Counted from the stretch's first letter, positions 1-9,140 are shown. The stretch is 64,000 nucleotides of DNA from Catonella sp963539695 (GCA_963539695.1 CAUTOC010000002.1:1-64000); one strand, 5' to 3'. Translations and numbers: made by a program. Notes: generated by a model not told the origin, from the letters alone.

Positions 1-215
1 TGTGGGGGCTTATAAATTAATTATTTTGGGACATAATCATTTATGCTTGACACAACTTTTTAAAATTTTATTAATTGTTTGCTCATTTAATACAATTTGT
101 GGTTTGTATACAGTTTTTACCTATATATAGTATAAGTTTGAATTATAAATTTAATTTATCTCACAGCTACTCTGATATAAAACCTAATTTTATATAGTGA
201 TAATCAAATTTATAT

Positions 216-1061
216 TTATCTTTCTTCAATCATTTTCAAAGCGTTATTTTTACATATATTCTCGGCTTCTTCCAGTGAAAAATCCATTTCACCAAGTATT
301 TCAAAATATTTATCATAAATTTCAGTTGGACTTAAACATCTGCTATCAGGATAATCTGTTGCAAAAACCAACTTCTTAACACCTATTGAATGTAAAATCT
401 CATTTGTTTTCTTTATTCCAAATCTATTTACATAATCAGGTAAAATAGCTGAAATATTAAAATATGCATTCATTTCGTATAATTCTTCAAATTGAAATCC
501 GCCTAAATGTGCTATTGATAATTTCACTTTCGGATATTTATCTAGCATTTTTTTAATTCTTCCCGGTGAACATACATCATCTTTCAAATGTTCTCTTGGA
601 TATGAATGAATTTCAAGCAAAATATTCTTATCACTTGCATATTCAAATATTTTATCATAATAATAAGCATCAATAGGATATCCTGTATTTGTAGGATGAA
701 GTTTAATACCTATGAATTCATTCTTAACAAGTACTTTATTTAATTCTTCCAATGTCTCATTAATGTTTTTTCTAATATCAATATCAGCAAAACAGCGTAG
801 TTTTCCCGGTATTCCTGCTGCTATATCAAGCATATTAGAATGTACTGTTTCAATATTAAAATCCATAGAAAGCATGTACGGATCGTTAAAAGGCATGACA
901 AATGCCATTTCAATATTATACTGTTCCATAATCTTTCTATAATCATTTACACTTCCATAATCTGCAAAGTTAGAGCCAAATCCACTGTTAGCTTTAATAA
1001 CATCCTCCGGCATTAAGTGTATATGTGCATCTATTTTAGGTATTTCTTTCCAATTAACCAT
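216..1061 (-). CDS. Amidohydrolase-2 family metal-dependent hydrolase
   Basis: This 281-residue protein reads as a TIM-barrel amidohydrolase of the amidohydrolase-2 family, probably a cytosolic hydrolase or decarboxylase of unknown substrate. The metal-binding HxH lies near the N-terminus (DAHIHL, about residues 11-16). Later histidines fall in LEIHSYPRE and IAHLGG, and a late Asp in ATDYPDSR fits the fourth metal ligand. Length matches the family. The ATG follows a good Shine-Dalgarno (AAAGGAGGTAAC). It stands alone, with a repeat-rich gap upstream. The family assignment is secure; the substrate cannot be read from the sequence. Confidence 0.85.
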   Translation of the reverse strand: MVNWKEIPKIDAHIHLMPEDVIKANSGFGSNFADYGSVNDYRKIMEQYNIEMAFVMPFNDPYMLSMDFNIETVHSNMLDIAAGIPGKLRCFADIDIRKNINETLEELNKVLVKNEFIGIKLHPTNTGYPIDAYYYDKIFEYASDKNILLEIHSYPREHLKDDVCSPGRIKKMLDKYPKVKLSIAHLGGFQFEELYEMNAYFNISAILPDYVNRFGIKKTNEILHSIGVKKLVFATDYPDSRCLSPTEIYDKYFEILGEMDFSLEEAENICKNNALKMIEER

Positions 1062-1141
1062 AGTTACCTCCTTTTAAATTAGAAGTTGTAGGGCTAATGT
1101 GCTTGCTTTCCTACTAAGTCACGCCTTCGCTGATAAATGTC

Positions 1142-1429
1142 CAGACTCGCTACGGTTTTTCTGAAAGAAGCTGTTTTAGGATTATTCTGTTGACGAAAAA
1201 CCTAATGCGCTCGCTTAGGCATTATCATCTCCGGCTGTTTGATTTATAAGTGATTACAAACAAACACATCAGCCACAGTAGGTGAGCGATAGGGCTGCCT
1301 TTAATTTGGTATTCAAGTTATTATTTGCATAAATCTATGGTGACAGCTCCGAATGATAAATTCTAAGCGAGCGCATTAGGCGTAGCGAAGCGGATGCCGG
1401 AGCGAGTCTGAAATGTTATCATTCGGAGC
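1142..1429. repeat. Intergenic stretch built of nested inverted repeats
   Basis: The 482-bp gap 1062-1543 has no convincing ORF but several perfect inverted repeats. CCTAATGCGCTCGCTTAG at 1201-1218 is complementary to 1363-1380. GCTCCGAATGATAA at 1346-1359 pairs with 1416-1429. CAGACTCGCT at 1142-1151 pairs with 1401-1410. The repeats are richer in GC (GCGAGCGC, AGCGAAGCGGATGCCGGAGCGAG) than the surroundings. It may be a dispersed palindromic repeat or a degenerate non-coding mobile element. No transposase is present. Confidence 0.6.
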
Positions 1430-1543
1430 GTTAACTTTGCTAAATAATTTGAAAGCGACAAATTCTAATTTGTCATGGTCTTTACATAGATGAAATTACA
1501 ATTTTCCCTTCAATTATTATCTAGATAAAAATGGGATATTTTT

Positions 1544-2308
1544 TTATATATTGCATATTAAATCCAAAGCAAGGTGTAATGCTCTAGAGTGTGACGAAAT
1601 TCCCCAATTCCTTTCATCATGTTCAGTAACACTTGCAAGTGAATCCGCAGTAAAAAAGAATTGACCAAATGATGCTCCTCTTTTTTGTGAACACGCAGCA
1701 AGTGCAGCACATTCCATTTCGACAACAGAACAGCCTTCACTTAATCTATACTGAACCATTTCCCGTGTTTCCCTAAAAAAACCATCTGTTGTCCAAGTTA
1801 TGCACTCTTCAAATGGTATGTCTAATTTTTCAAAAACATCCTTAATTTCACCAATCATTTTCCGGTCGATTTCAATATATCGTGATGGTGGTAAATAATG
1901 GAATGATGTTCCCTCATCTCTCAATGCTTTTGTAGGAATAAGGAATGTATTTTCTTTTATATCCCTCAGAACCCCACAAGAACCTGTTGCAATTATTTTC
2001 TTACAACCACAAGCAATCAGCCTGTCCAAAAGCTGGACGGACGCAGGTGCACCAATATTAGGACGGACAAGACATATTCTTTGCCCTTTATACTCAATCA
2101 CATATATATTTGTAGTTCTACAGCAATTTTCAAATTCTTCGGCAATTATTGCATTACTATTCATTGCGAATTCATCTACGCAGTCTCCTAAGAAAGCAAA
2201 CACACACTTTTCCGGAAGTTTTAACTCCTTGCAACCATGATTTGGTTTAATTACCTCTATAGAAAAATTGTCATATTCAAGTATAGGAATTTCATTTTTT
2301 ATTATCAT
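1544..2308 (-). CDS. Nucleoside phosphorylase (PNP/UDP phosphorylase family)
   Basis: The product is a 254-residue nucleoside phosphorylase-like enzyme, expected to split a purine or pyrimidine nucleoside with phosphate in salvage. Family marks are the phosphate/ribose region (RPNIGAPAS), the glycine-rich strand IIATGSCGVL, the ribose-binding VVEMECAALAA (conserved MExxA pattern) and the late FFTADSLA segment. I choose the ATG at 2308. The upstream in-frame ATG at 2317 lies one base from the AGAGGAG Shine-Dalgarno, while 2308 is about ten bases away. Uridine versus purine specificity cannot be decided by eye. Confidence 0.85.
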   Translation of the reverse strand: MIIKNEIPILEYDNFSIEVIKPNHGCKELKLPEKCVFAFLGDCVDEFAMNSNAIIAEEFENCCRTTNIYVIEYKGQRICLVRPNIGAPASVQLLDRLIACGCKKIIATGSCGVLRDIKENTFLIPTKALRDEGTSFHYLPPSRYIEIDRKMIGEIKDVFEKLDIPFEECITWTTDGFFRETREMVQYRLSEGCSVVEMECAALAACSQKRGASFGQFFFTADSLASVTEHDERNWGISSHSRALHLALDLICNI

Positions 2309-2437
2309 CTTCAGCATTCTCCTCTAAATATTAACTATTCATCAATTCATTATTAATTAATTCAAACGAGTAGGAAATAAAATTTACCAAACCGCCAAAT
2401 TTATTTTTTAATTCTACAAACCCGGAGTTACCAAAAA

Positions 2438-2908
2438 CTAAAGTTTACAAATCATAACATAGTCCTCTTCATTTTCACGAACAACTTCAAAACCTACTTT
2501 TTTATACATACTTACTGCATAGTTTATCTTTTGAACCGATAATGAAACTTGCTTATATTCTCTCTCATTTAATGTCAAAAGAATTTGTTTCATAAGTTCA
2601 GTTCCAATTCCCAAATTCCTATATTCCTTGAGGAGAGAAATGGAAAGAGAGGGTGTTGTGTCATCAACATGACCATAATCATTGATGATACGAGTCCATA
2701 CAGCTCCTACTACCTTTCCATCAAAATCCGCCACATAACATACATCATCTTTCTTGCCAAAATCAGCAACATATATTTGTAAATCGGGATGTTCTATAAT
2801 ATCTTTGGATGGAGCTTGTACTCCTTCAGGAATAAAAATAGCTTCATATAGAAAAGTATCCAATAAATTAATTTCATTCTGCTTTAATTCTCTAATTACA
2901 TAATCCAT
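2438..2908 (-). CDS. GNAT-family N-acetyltransferase
   Basis: This 156-residue protein is a single GNAT domain that would transfer an acetyl group from acetyl-CoA to an unknown amine. The acetyl-CoA motif A is visible as LKEYRNLGIGTELM, followed by the C-terminal YKKVGFEVVRENEEDYVM typical of the fold. The ATG at 2908 has GGAGG five bases upstream. A longer reading from an in-frame TTG at 2920 would overlap that Shine-Dalgarno and is rejected. It is the first of six GNAT genes, intact or broken, in the window. Confidence 0.88.
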   Translation of the reverse strand: MDYVIRELKQNEINLLDTFLYEAIFIPEGVQAPSKDIIEHPDLQIYVADFGKKDDVCYVADFDGKVVGAVWTRIINDYGHVDDTTPSLSISLLKEYRNLGIGTELMKQILLTLNEREYKQVSLSVQKINYAVSMYKKVGFEVVRENEEDYVMICKL

Positions 2909-3048
2909 TATTTCCTCCAATCTATATTCTGTAAATTTATTATTTTATAAATCGGTATAAATTCCACACATACTATACCTCCATACTTTTTGAATTGTTT
3001 CTGCTACTTCTAATTTTCCATTAGACTAATCATCTCGTAAATTCAAAT

Positions 3049-3546
3049 TTACCTCTCACTGATTTCTTTAGCTAATCTACTCTTTGACAGTTTCCCATTT
3101 TTAATATGTTTCAACAAAACTAAAGGATTATAACTGTAAGACAATCGTATTTTGTAATAATTTATCCACTCAATTACCGCAAATGCCAGAATGAAAATTG
3201 CAGATATCATAACAGTAACATTGACATAATTAAGTATAATTATCGGAATACCAAGGCATAATAAAAGAAAATCAACAATTTTAAGTATGCTGTATATCTT
3301 TTTTGTATTTGTTATAGTAAATTGCGGCATGGATAGCCTCTTTAACAAAATTAACCAGTATATTGAGCCTTGAATAAGGATAAAACTCAATACAGTCAAC
3401 GGATATATGACAGAAATTAACATTTTTGTATTTATAAGCCACTTTTTGAAAATAAAAAAACATATCCAAAATGATATAACAGCCACAAGTTCTCCAGTCC
3501 ATAATCGTATAAGTTCTTGTTTTATCTTACTTTCCTGTGATTTCAT
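3049..3546 (-). CDS. Small integral membrane protein of unknown function
   Basis: I do not recognise this 165-residue protein. It shows about four hydrophobic segments (around residues 17-33, 41-67, 88-106 and 108-126) separated by short basic loops, and a charged C-terminal tail, which fits a small polytopic inner-membrane protein. The ATG follows AGAGGAAAAAT, a reasonable ribosome-binding site. It lies 19 bp downstream of the acidic protein at 3566-4219 on the same strand, so the two may be co-transcribed. Such two-gene units of a membrane protein and an acidic soluble protein are common in immunity-type clusters, but that is inference only. Confidence 0.6.
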   Translation of the reverse strand: MKSQESKIKQELIRLWTGELVAVISFWICFFIFKKWLINTKMLISVIYPLTVLSFILIQGSIYWLILLKRLSMPQFTITNTKKIYSILKIVDFLLLCLGIPIIILNYVNVTVMISAIFILAFAVIEWINYYKIRLSYSYNPLVLLKHIKNGKLSKSRLAKEISER

Positions 3547-3565
3547 ATTTTTCCTCTGAAATATG

Positions 3566-4219
3566 TTAAATATTGCTTTTAATCCGGTTATCTAAAAAAT
3601 CCATTTTATTTTCTATATAATCTCTTAATTCTTCTTTTGTCCAAAAATTTTGTAGGTATTTTTCCAAATCTCCCTCATCATAAATTTCTATAAACCATAC
3701 CTCATGGTCAGTACCAAAGACAGTTGGATTTTCAGAGTTTACATCTCGGCTTGCAACATAAATACAGTCAGGATAATCATATCCATAAAAAAGATGAACA
3801 AAATCAGTGTCCTTATTATCAGTCACTGAAAGGATTTCACTAAAAGAATATTTATCATCCTTGAACATTTTATTCCATTCTTTAAAATCTGCACTTTCTT
3901 GTTTAAAAGGTGTAAACATTTCACCACGCCAAAAATACTGTCCATAAGGTTCTTCTGTCAAAATAAAATATTTTTCATATAATTTGTTAAAGAAAACTTC
4001 TTTATCTTCCTTGTACAATTCTATATTTTCATCAATAAAATCTATCAAACCATAAATAGGTTCTTCATCATCAGCATCTGCCCATGGTGTATCAACATTT
4101 TTTCTGTATAAAACTGTTTCAAATGTAATGCTGCATAAATCCTCAGCTAAAGACTTCCCCTCAACTGATGATATATTTCCACCTAATTCTTCTATCCTAT
4201 CTAAAATGGCTTTCTTCAT
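3566..4219 (-). CDS. Acidic soluble protein, possibly immunity-type
   Basis: The 217-residue product is acidic and aromatic-rich (for example YGYDYPDCIYVASRD and EVWFIEIYDEGDLEKYL), with no signal peptide or membrane segment. It loosely resembles SMI1/KNR4-type or other immunity-fold proteins, but no motif lets me assign a family. I start it at the ATG at 4219, which has AAGGGGT upstream. The longer in-frame start at 4249 lacks a comparable site. It sits just downstream of gyrA's terminator and upstream of a membrane-protein gene in the same direction. Confidence 0.6.
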   Translation of the reverse strand: MKKAILDRIEELGGNISSVEGKSLAEDLCSITFETVLYRKNVDTPWADADDEEPIYGLIDFIDENIELYKEDKEVFFNKLYEKYFILTEEPYGQYFWRGEMFTPFKQESADFKEWNKMFKDDKYSFSEILSVTDNKDTDFVHLFYGYDYPDCIYVASRDVNSENPTVFGTDHEVWFIEIYDEGDLEKYLQNFWTKEELRDYIENKMDFLDNRIKSNI

Positions 4220-4271
4220 ATCTTTTACCCCTTCAACTTCTAAGAACATATTTTATTCCCATTTCCTATTA

Positions 4272-4311
4272 AAAATGCTAAGTCATGGTTTTACCTCTAA
4301 CTTAGCATTTT
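4272..4311 (-). terminator. Rho-independent terminator after gyrA
   Basis: AAAATGCTAAGT (4272-4283) and ACTTAGCATTTT (4300-4311) form a 12-bp perfect stem with a 16-base loop. On the minus strand the 3' arm ends in a run of T. It lies about 40 bp past the gyrA stop codon. The stem is AT-rich, so termination may be partial. Confidence 0.65.
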
Positions 4312-4350
4312 CAAAGTTAATCCAAATTTGGATTTAATTAATATATTATC

Positions 4351-6849
4351 TTAGTTATCACTGACTTCATCATTATTTTCATCAGTTTCTTCTTCTACTG
4401 CTGCCTTATCATCTTCTCTTACCTTAGCTATTTTGGCTATCACATTATCTCCGTCTACATTCATAAGCTTAACCCCCGAAGTAATTCTTCCGAGAGTTGA
4501 TATGCTTTCAACTGCCATACGGATGATAATTCCGGCTTTTGTAATAAGCATAATCTCGTTATTGTCATTTACCGATTTAGCACCTATAACAAGACCTGTC
4601 TTTGCCACTATCTTGTAGCATTTTACACCCTTTCCTCCTCGGTGTTGGGTGGTAAATTCTGAAATTTCTGTCCTCTTTCCAAGTCCGTTTTCAGAAACTA
4701 TGAGAAGCTGTTTACCCTGTGTATCAAGCTGCATAGCTACTATTTCATCAGTATCATCTATAGTCATACCGATTACACCCATAGAAGCCCTGCCTGTGGG
4801 ACGCACATCTTTTTCGTTAAACCTTATGCACATACCGTTCTTTGTAACAAGGAAAATATCATTTTCATTGTTAGTCAGTTTAACTTCTATAAGGTCATCA
4901 TCCTCTCTTAGGTTAATAGCCTGTAATCCGGTTTTTCTTATATTTACATATTCACTCAGAGCAGTCTTTTTAACTATACCTCGCTTGGTAGCCATAAATA
5001 AATATCCGTCAGTCTTTTCTTTTCTGATATTTACAACTGCCCTAACCTGTTCTTCAGGTTGAAGCTGCAAGAGATTTACCATTGCTGTACCTCTGGCTGT
5101 ACGGCTTGCCTCAGGTATCTGATATGCTTTAAGCCTATATACCCTTCCCTTATTGGTAAAGAAAAGTATATAGTGGTGGGTTGTAGTCATAAGGAGATCT
5201 TCTATAAAATCTTCCTCAATGGTCTGCATACCCTTTATTCCCTTACCGCCTCTGTTCTGGCTTTTGAAATTATCGGTTGTCATTCTCTTTATATAACCCA
5301 TATTTGTCATTGCAATTACGGTATTTTCATCAGGAATGAGATCGTCATTAGTAATATCGGAATCATCAGCCACTATCTGACTTCTTCTTCCATCACCGTA
5401 TTTATCACGAATTACATTGATTTCTTCTTTTATTACACCAAGTAATTTCTTAATATCGGCTAAAATTTCTTTTAACTCTTTAATTCTTTCCTGTAAACTG
5501 TCATACTCGCCCTGAAGCTTCTCTCTTTCCAGTCCTGTAAGAGCCCTCAGACGCATATCCACTATAGCCTGAGCCTGCACATCATCAAGGCTGAATCTCT
5601 CTATAAGCTTTTCTTTGGCTTCTGCAGTAGTTTTTGAACCTCTGATTATACTTATTACTTCGTCTATATAATCAAGAGCCATAAGAAGTCCCTGTAAAAT
5701 ATGTGCTCTTTCTTCTGCTTTGTTAAGCTCGTACTGACTTCTTCTCCTTACTACATTTTCCTGATGCTCAAGGTAGAAACCAAGCATCTGTTTAAGGTTC
5801 ATAACCACAGGCTCATTATTTACAAGCCCGAGCATATTTGCACCGAATGTAGCTTGAAGCTGGGTATGTTTGTACAGTTTTTTAAGTATTATATGCGGAT
5901 TTACATCACGCCTTAATTCTATACAGATACGCATACCGTTTCTGTTTGACTCATCACGAAGTTCTGTAATTCCGTCTATTCTCTTGTTTTTCACCATATC
6001 GGCTATATATTCTATAAGCCTTGCTTTATTTACAAGATATGGAAGTTCGGTAACAACTATGCGGTTCTTACCATTTGCCATAGGCTCTATGTAGGTTACC
6101 GCACGAACTATAATCTTACCTCTGCCTGTTCTATAGGCTTCTTCTATGCCGGCTCTGCCTAAGATATTGGCACCGGTAGGAAAATCAGGACCTTTTACTA
6201 TCTGAAGGATTTCATCTATTTCAGTATCTCTATCTTCTTCCACTTTATTGTCTATAATCTTATTTACAGCATTTATAACTTCTACAAGGTTATGTGGCGG
6301 AATATTGGTAGCCATACCTACAGCTATACCTGATGCTCCGTTTACAAGCAGATTAGGATATCTTGAAGGAAGCACTGTAGGCTCCTTTTCTGTTTCGTCA
6401 AAGTTAGGTATGAAATCTACGGTATCCTTTTCTATATCTGAAAGCATTTCCACAGAAATTTTGCTAAGCCTTGCTTCAGTGTACCTCATAGCCGCTGCCC
6501 CGTCACCGTCCACAGAGCCGAAGTTTCCATGTCCGTCTACAAGCATATATCTGGTAGACCAGCTCTGAGCAAGATTTACAAGGGCTCCATAAATAGAACT
6601 GTCTCCATGTGGATGATATTTACCCATGGTATCACCGACAATTCTGGCACATTTTCTATGTGGCTTATCAGGAGTATTGGAAAGCTCCTTCATTGCATAC
6701 AGTATTCTTCTTTGCACAGGTTTAAGTCCGTCCCTTACATCAGGCAAGGCACGAGACGCAATTACTGACATAGCATAGTCTATGTAGGAATCTTCCATAG
6801 TCTTTTTTAAGTCTACTTCATTAATCCTGTCAAAAATATTCTCGTCCAT
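4351..6849 (-). CDS. gyrA: DNA gyrase subunit A
   Basis: GyrA carries the breakage-reunion activity of DNA gyrase (A2B2), which introduces negative supercoils. The 832-residue protein has the N-terminal winged-helix/tower core with the catalytic tyrosine at about residue 123 (MRYTEARL). Its C-terminal beta-pinwheel holds a canonical GyrA box (QNRGGKGIKG), which marks it as gyrase rather than topoisomerase IV ParC. A second box-like RGGKG follows later, and the tail is acidic. In the quinolone-resistance region HPHGDSSIYG, Ser84 aligns with E. coli Ser83 and Gly88 with Asp87. The gene is separated from gyrB by a small ORF and an IS remnant, where the two are usually adjacent. Confidence 0.98.
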   Translation of the reverse strand: MDENIFDRINEVDLKKTMEDSYIDYAMSVIASRALPDVRDGLKPVQRRILYAMKELSNTPDKPHRKCARIVGDTMGKYHPHGDSSIYGALVNLAQSWSTRYMLVDGHGNFGSVDGDGAAAMRYTEARLSKISVEMLSDIEKDTVDFIPNFDETEKEPTVLPSRYPNLLVNGASGIAVGMATNIPPHNLVEVINAVNKIIDNKVEEDRDTEIDEILQIVKGPDFPTGANILGRAGIEEAYRTGRGKIIVRAVTYIEPMANGKNRIVVTELPYLVNKARLIEYIADMVKNKRIDGITELRDESNRNGMRICIELRRDVNPHIILKKLYKHTQLQATFGANMLGLVNNEPVVMNLKQMLGFYLEHQENVVRRRSQYELNKAEERAHILQGLLMALDYIDEVISIIRGSKTTAEAKEKLIERFSLDDVQAQAIVDMRLRALTGLEREKLQGEYDSLQERIKELKEILADIKKLLGVIKEEINVIRDKYGDGRRSQIVADDSDITNDDLIPDENTVIAMTNMGYIKRMTTDNFKSQNRGGKGIKGMQTIEEDFIEDLLMTTTHHYILFFTNKGRVYRLKAYQIPEASRTARGTAMVNLLQLQPEEQVRAVVNIRKEKTDGYLFMATKRGIVKKTALSEYVNIRKTGLQAINLREDDDLIEVKLTNNENDIFLVTKNGMCIRFNEKDVRPTGRASMGVIGMTIDDTDEIVAMQLDTQGKQLLIVSENGLGKRTEISEFTTQHRGGKGVKCYKIVAKTGLVIGAKSVNDNNEIMLITKAGIIIRMAVESISTLGRITSGVKLMNVDGDNVIAKIAKVREDDKAAVEEETDENNDEVSDN

Positions 6850-6906
6850 TGTATTTTCCTTTTCCTCATAATGTTATCTTTCATTTTTGCTATACTCTAA
6901 AGTCTT

Positions 6907-6935
6907 ATTATACCACAAATTTCAAATAAATAACA
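6907..6935 (-). promoter_or_regulatory. Probable gyrA promoter (extended -10)
   Basis: On the minus strand TGGTATAAT gives a TGn-extended -10 (hexamer at 6907-6912), about 60 bp before the gyrA start. The -35 region 17 bp upstream (TGTTAT) is weak, as is usual for extended -10 promoters. The rest of the gap 6936-7107 shows only a short CCCC/GGGG-stemmed hairpin near 7050-7072. Confidence 0.5.
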
Positions 6936-7107
6936 TACTTTCGGAAAATCTTATTATATCTTATACTTAAAGAAAGTTACTGTTCAGGCAGGTCATTCAT
7001 CATTCGTCAAAATAGCATTAAGCTTGCAATTTTAGAAAGCAGATAAAATTTCAGATGCCCCTTTGTCTGTAATGGGGTATTTCACCAATATAGGAGAGGT
7101 AAAATAT

Positions 7108-7179
7108 ATGCTTACAAGTTATACTATATCTTCAAGTGATTTTATTCCTGAACTTGACCCCGAAACAGTGAAACTTTAG
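7108..7179 (+). CDS. Possible 23-residue peptide ORF or gene remnant
   Basis: A short ORF (starts MLTSYTISSSDF) follows a well-spaced Shine-Dalgarno (GGAGAGGT, seven to eight bases before ATG). The peptide is not hydrophobic and I do not recognise it. It ends in DPETVKL and is followed by a weak CCCTT/AAGGG hairpin near 7201-7234. It could be the first codons of a gene whose body has been deleted, or a small peptide. The rest of the 567-bp gap between gyrA and the next gene has nothing else I can support. Confidence 0.3.
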   Translation: MLTSYTISSSDFIPELDPETVKL

Positions 7180-7416
7180 GATTATTTAATTAGCAAAAGT
7201 CCCTTAAACCAAATATTTAAATAATTTTAAAGGGTTTATTTTGTTTAATAGGAAATTCTGAGAATTTAACAGTTAAATCAAAAAAACTTTTGGAACATAA
7301 AACCTTACTTTTTACTTTTTTACTTTTTTTTGACTATATATGTTATAATTTAGTAAAATTTATTTTCTCATAAATACATATTTACATTTATGTGATTATT
7401 AACTTGGAGGTATTAG

Positions 7417-7902
7417 TTGAAAAATATAAGAAGTATTTTAAAAAAATATCCTATATACATTGTATCAATTGTTATTATTTTTTTTATCGCTAACTATCCA
7501 AAATATGATACTCCAGAAGATTATTTTTGGAGCAATTATAAAAATGTAACCGAGATTTTATATCGAGATAGTTTTTCAAAAAACCATTATATTATCTTTT
7601 TTCTTGAAAATGATGGATATATTTCTTGTGCTTTGTTAAAAAAAGATTGGACAGGTTATAGGATAATAAGAACAAGTGGAAAATTAAGTTTATCCCAAAC
7701 TGGATATTTATGTAGTTTTTTTCAGGATAATAATGAGGATTTATGGATAAATTGGAATATTATAACAGATAATAAAATAAAAAGTATATGGACAGAATAT
7801 GGAAAAATGAAAATAATAGAATGTCAGCCTTATAGTTATAGAATATGTTGGATGATAGGAAAGGGAAAAGGACCTGAAAATCACATAGAAAAAACATCAT
7901 AA
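7417..7902 (+). CDS. Hypothetical protein with N-terminal membrane anchor
   Basis: This 161-residue protein begins at a TTG with GGAGG eight bases upstream. Residues 11-25 (YPIYIVSIVIIFFIA) form one hydrophobic segment after a short basic stretch, so the protein is probably anchored with its C-terminal part outside the membrane. The rest is rich in aromatic residues and Asn/Lys, with no motif I recognise. It is the only plus-strand gene among minus-strand genes left of the origin, so it is transcribed against the fork. It is followed immediately by the IS element. Confidence 0.55.
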   Translation: MKNIRSILKKYPIYIVSIVIIFFIANYPKYDTPEDYFWSNYKNVTEILYRDSFSKNHYIIFFLENDGYISCALLKKDWTGYRIIRTSGKLSLSQTGYLCSFFQDNNEDLWINWNIITDNKIKSIWTEYGKMKIIECQPYSYRICWMIGKGKGPENHIEKTS

Positions 7903-7932
7903 TTTCTAAAATTATTATCTCAGACTGTAGAC

Positions 7933-7977
7933 AAAAGCTATCAGAAAATGCACTTTTTCGGCACTCTGATAGCTTTT
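7933..7977. terminator. Strong bidirectional terminator inside the IS left end
   Basis: AAAAGCTATCAGA (7933-7945) and TCTGATAGCTTTT (7965-7977) form a 13-bp perfect stem followed by TTCTTTT on the plus strand and preceded by an A run. It can stop the plus-strand gene ending at 7902 and shields the element from readthrough, as many IS ends do. Confidence 0.75.
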
Positions 7978-7980
7978 CTT

Positions 7981-8953
7981 TTATGTGAACTGAAAATTTG
8001 AGACTATTCCAATGGAAAAAGAAAAATAGCCCTCTAACTTCCTTTTTCTTTTTAAGATTCCTACAAGTTTCTTTAAATTTAAGCAAGCAAAAGTAAGCCC
8101 GGCTTTCAATTCCATTCGGGCTTTTCCATACATTTGGGTATATCGAAATCCATGGTTTTCTTTTGCGGTTCCAAACAGTCTTTCTATTTTTTCTTTTCTT
8201 TTTTTATACAATTCGCCCATTCCAAGGGTATATCTGATGTCCTCGCATTTTTCCATGTATTCTTCCCATAAATGCCTTGTTATTACTTTGACTTTTTCTT
8301 TGCTTTCCGTACATCTCCCAACATAAGGGCATTTTTCACACAGATACCCTTTGCTCTTATACTCCTTATAACCTTCCCTGTTTGTTGTACTGTATTCTAA
8401 TACTTCATTATTGGGGCAGATATAGCAGTCATAATACTCATCATAAGCGTATTCATACTTCTTGAAGAAGTCTGCTTTTGTCATTGGTCTTTTATAGGGG
8501 AATAAAGGAGTAATTCCATCATCTATCAAAAGTTTTGCGATTGCCGGAACTTTATAACCTGCATCTGCAACCAATGTCTTAATCCCTATCTCTTTAATCT
8601 TATTGTAAAGCCCCTTAAATGTTCTGCTGTAAGGTTGAGAAATGAGGAACTTTATCTTGCAACTCAAGCCCTAAAAACCATCTATAAGCAACATTTACTT
8701 CAATTTCTTTTATTGTCTGCCTCATACTTTTAATTCCATAAAGATACTGAATGAGAGGAATCTTTATGAGAACAACAGGATCAATACTTGGGCGACCATA
8801 ATCTGAAGAATACTTTTCCTCTACCAATTCATAGATAAAAGGCCAGTTCATTGCTCTATCAATCAATCTCAAAAGATGATCCTTAGGAACGATATCATCC
8901 ATGCAGAAAAAATGGACTTGGCTTCTATTTTTATCAGCATTCTGTGTCATCAT
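7981..8953 (-). pseudogene. IS1182-family DDE transposase, central part deleted
   Basis: The N-terminal part (8953 down to about 8625, opening MMTQNADKNRSQ and including YSSDYGRPSIDPVVLIK) is the DUF772 domain of IS1182-type transposases. The C-terminal part, in another frame from about 8640 down to 7981, holds SRTFKGLYNKI, VADAGYK and IERLFGTAKENHG. In intact relatives about 150 residues, including part of the DDE core, lie between HFST and SRTFKG. Here these two pieces are joined directly with a frame change. The gene is non-functional. The ends could still be mobilised by a complete relative elsewhere. Confidence 0.9.
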
Positions 8954-9092
8954 AACAAGGTACCTCCCAAGCTTTATTGATACCTTTATTATATCACAAA
9001 ACCTCTTAAAAACCTAGGGTTTACAAGGAATTTAAGGGATTAAATATGGCAAAGGCGGGGGGGGGAAATCTCCCGACTTTGTCTACAGTCTG

Positions 9093-9122
9093 AAATGGTG
9101 TATGCCTTAGCATACACCATTT
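9093..9122 (-). terminator. gyrB terminator hairpin, interrupted by the IS
   Basis: AAATGGTGTATGC (9093-9105) and GCATACACCATTT (9110-9122) form a 13-bp perfect stem with a four-base loop, 40 bp past the gyrB stop. On the minus strand the stem is followed after TTT by the IS terminal repeat, so any original T tract has been displaced. Confidence 0.75.
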
Positions 9123-9140
9123 TATATATTGATATAAATA

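Larger units (their letters stand above)
7921..9092 (-). mobile_element. IS1182-like element with internal deletion
   Basis: The element is bounded by a 15-bp perfect terminal inverted repeat: CAGACTGTAGACAAA at 7921-7935 and its complement at 9078-9092. It encloses a minus-strand transposase relic that has lost its centre. At 1172 bp it is much shorter than usual IS1182 members (about 1.6-1.9 kb). The right end abuts the gyrB terminator hairpin with no base between. I see no clear target duplication. A run of nine G (9057-9065) lies just inside the right end. Confidence 0.85.

Noticed and set aside
1..215. Gene or regulatory element at the left edge
   Set aside because: AT-rich, with no ORF with a ribosome site, no hairpin and no repeat that I could support.
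4433..6768. Several plus-strand ORFs within gyrA
   Set aside because: All are shadows of the gyrA frame without ribosome sites or family features.
9121..9133. TTTATATATTGAT shared with the left flank of the 30790 element (30781-30793)
   Set aside because: Low-complexity AT sequence; coincidence is as likely as a target preference.
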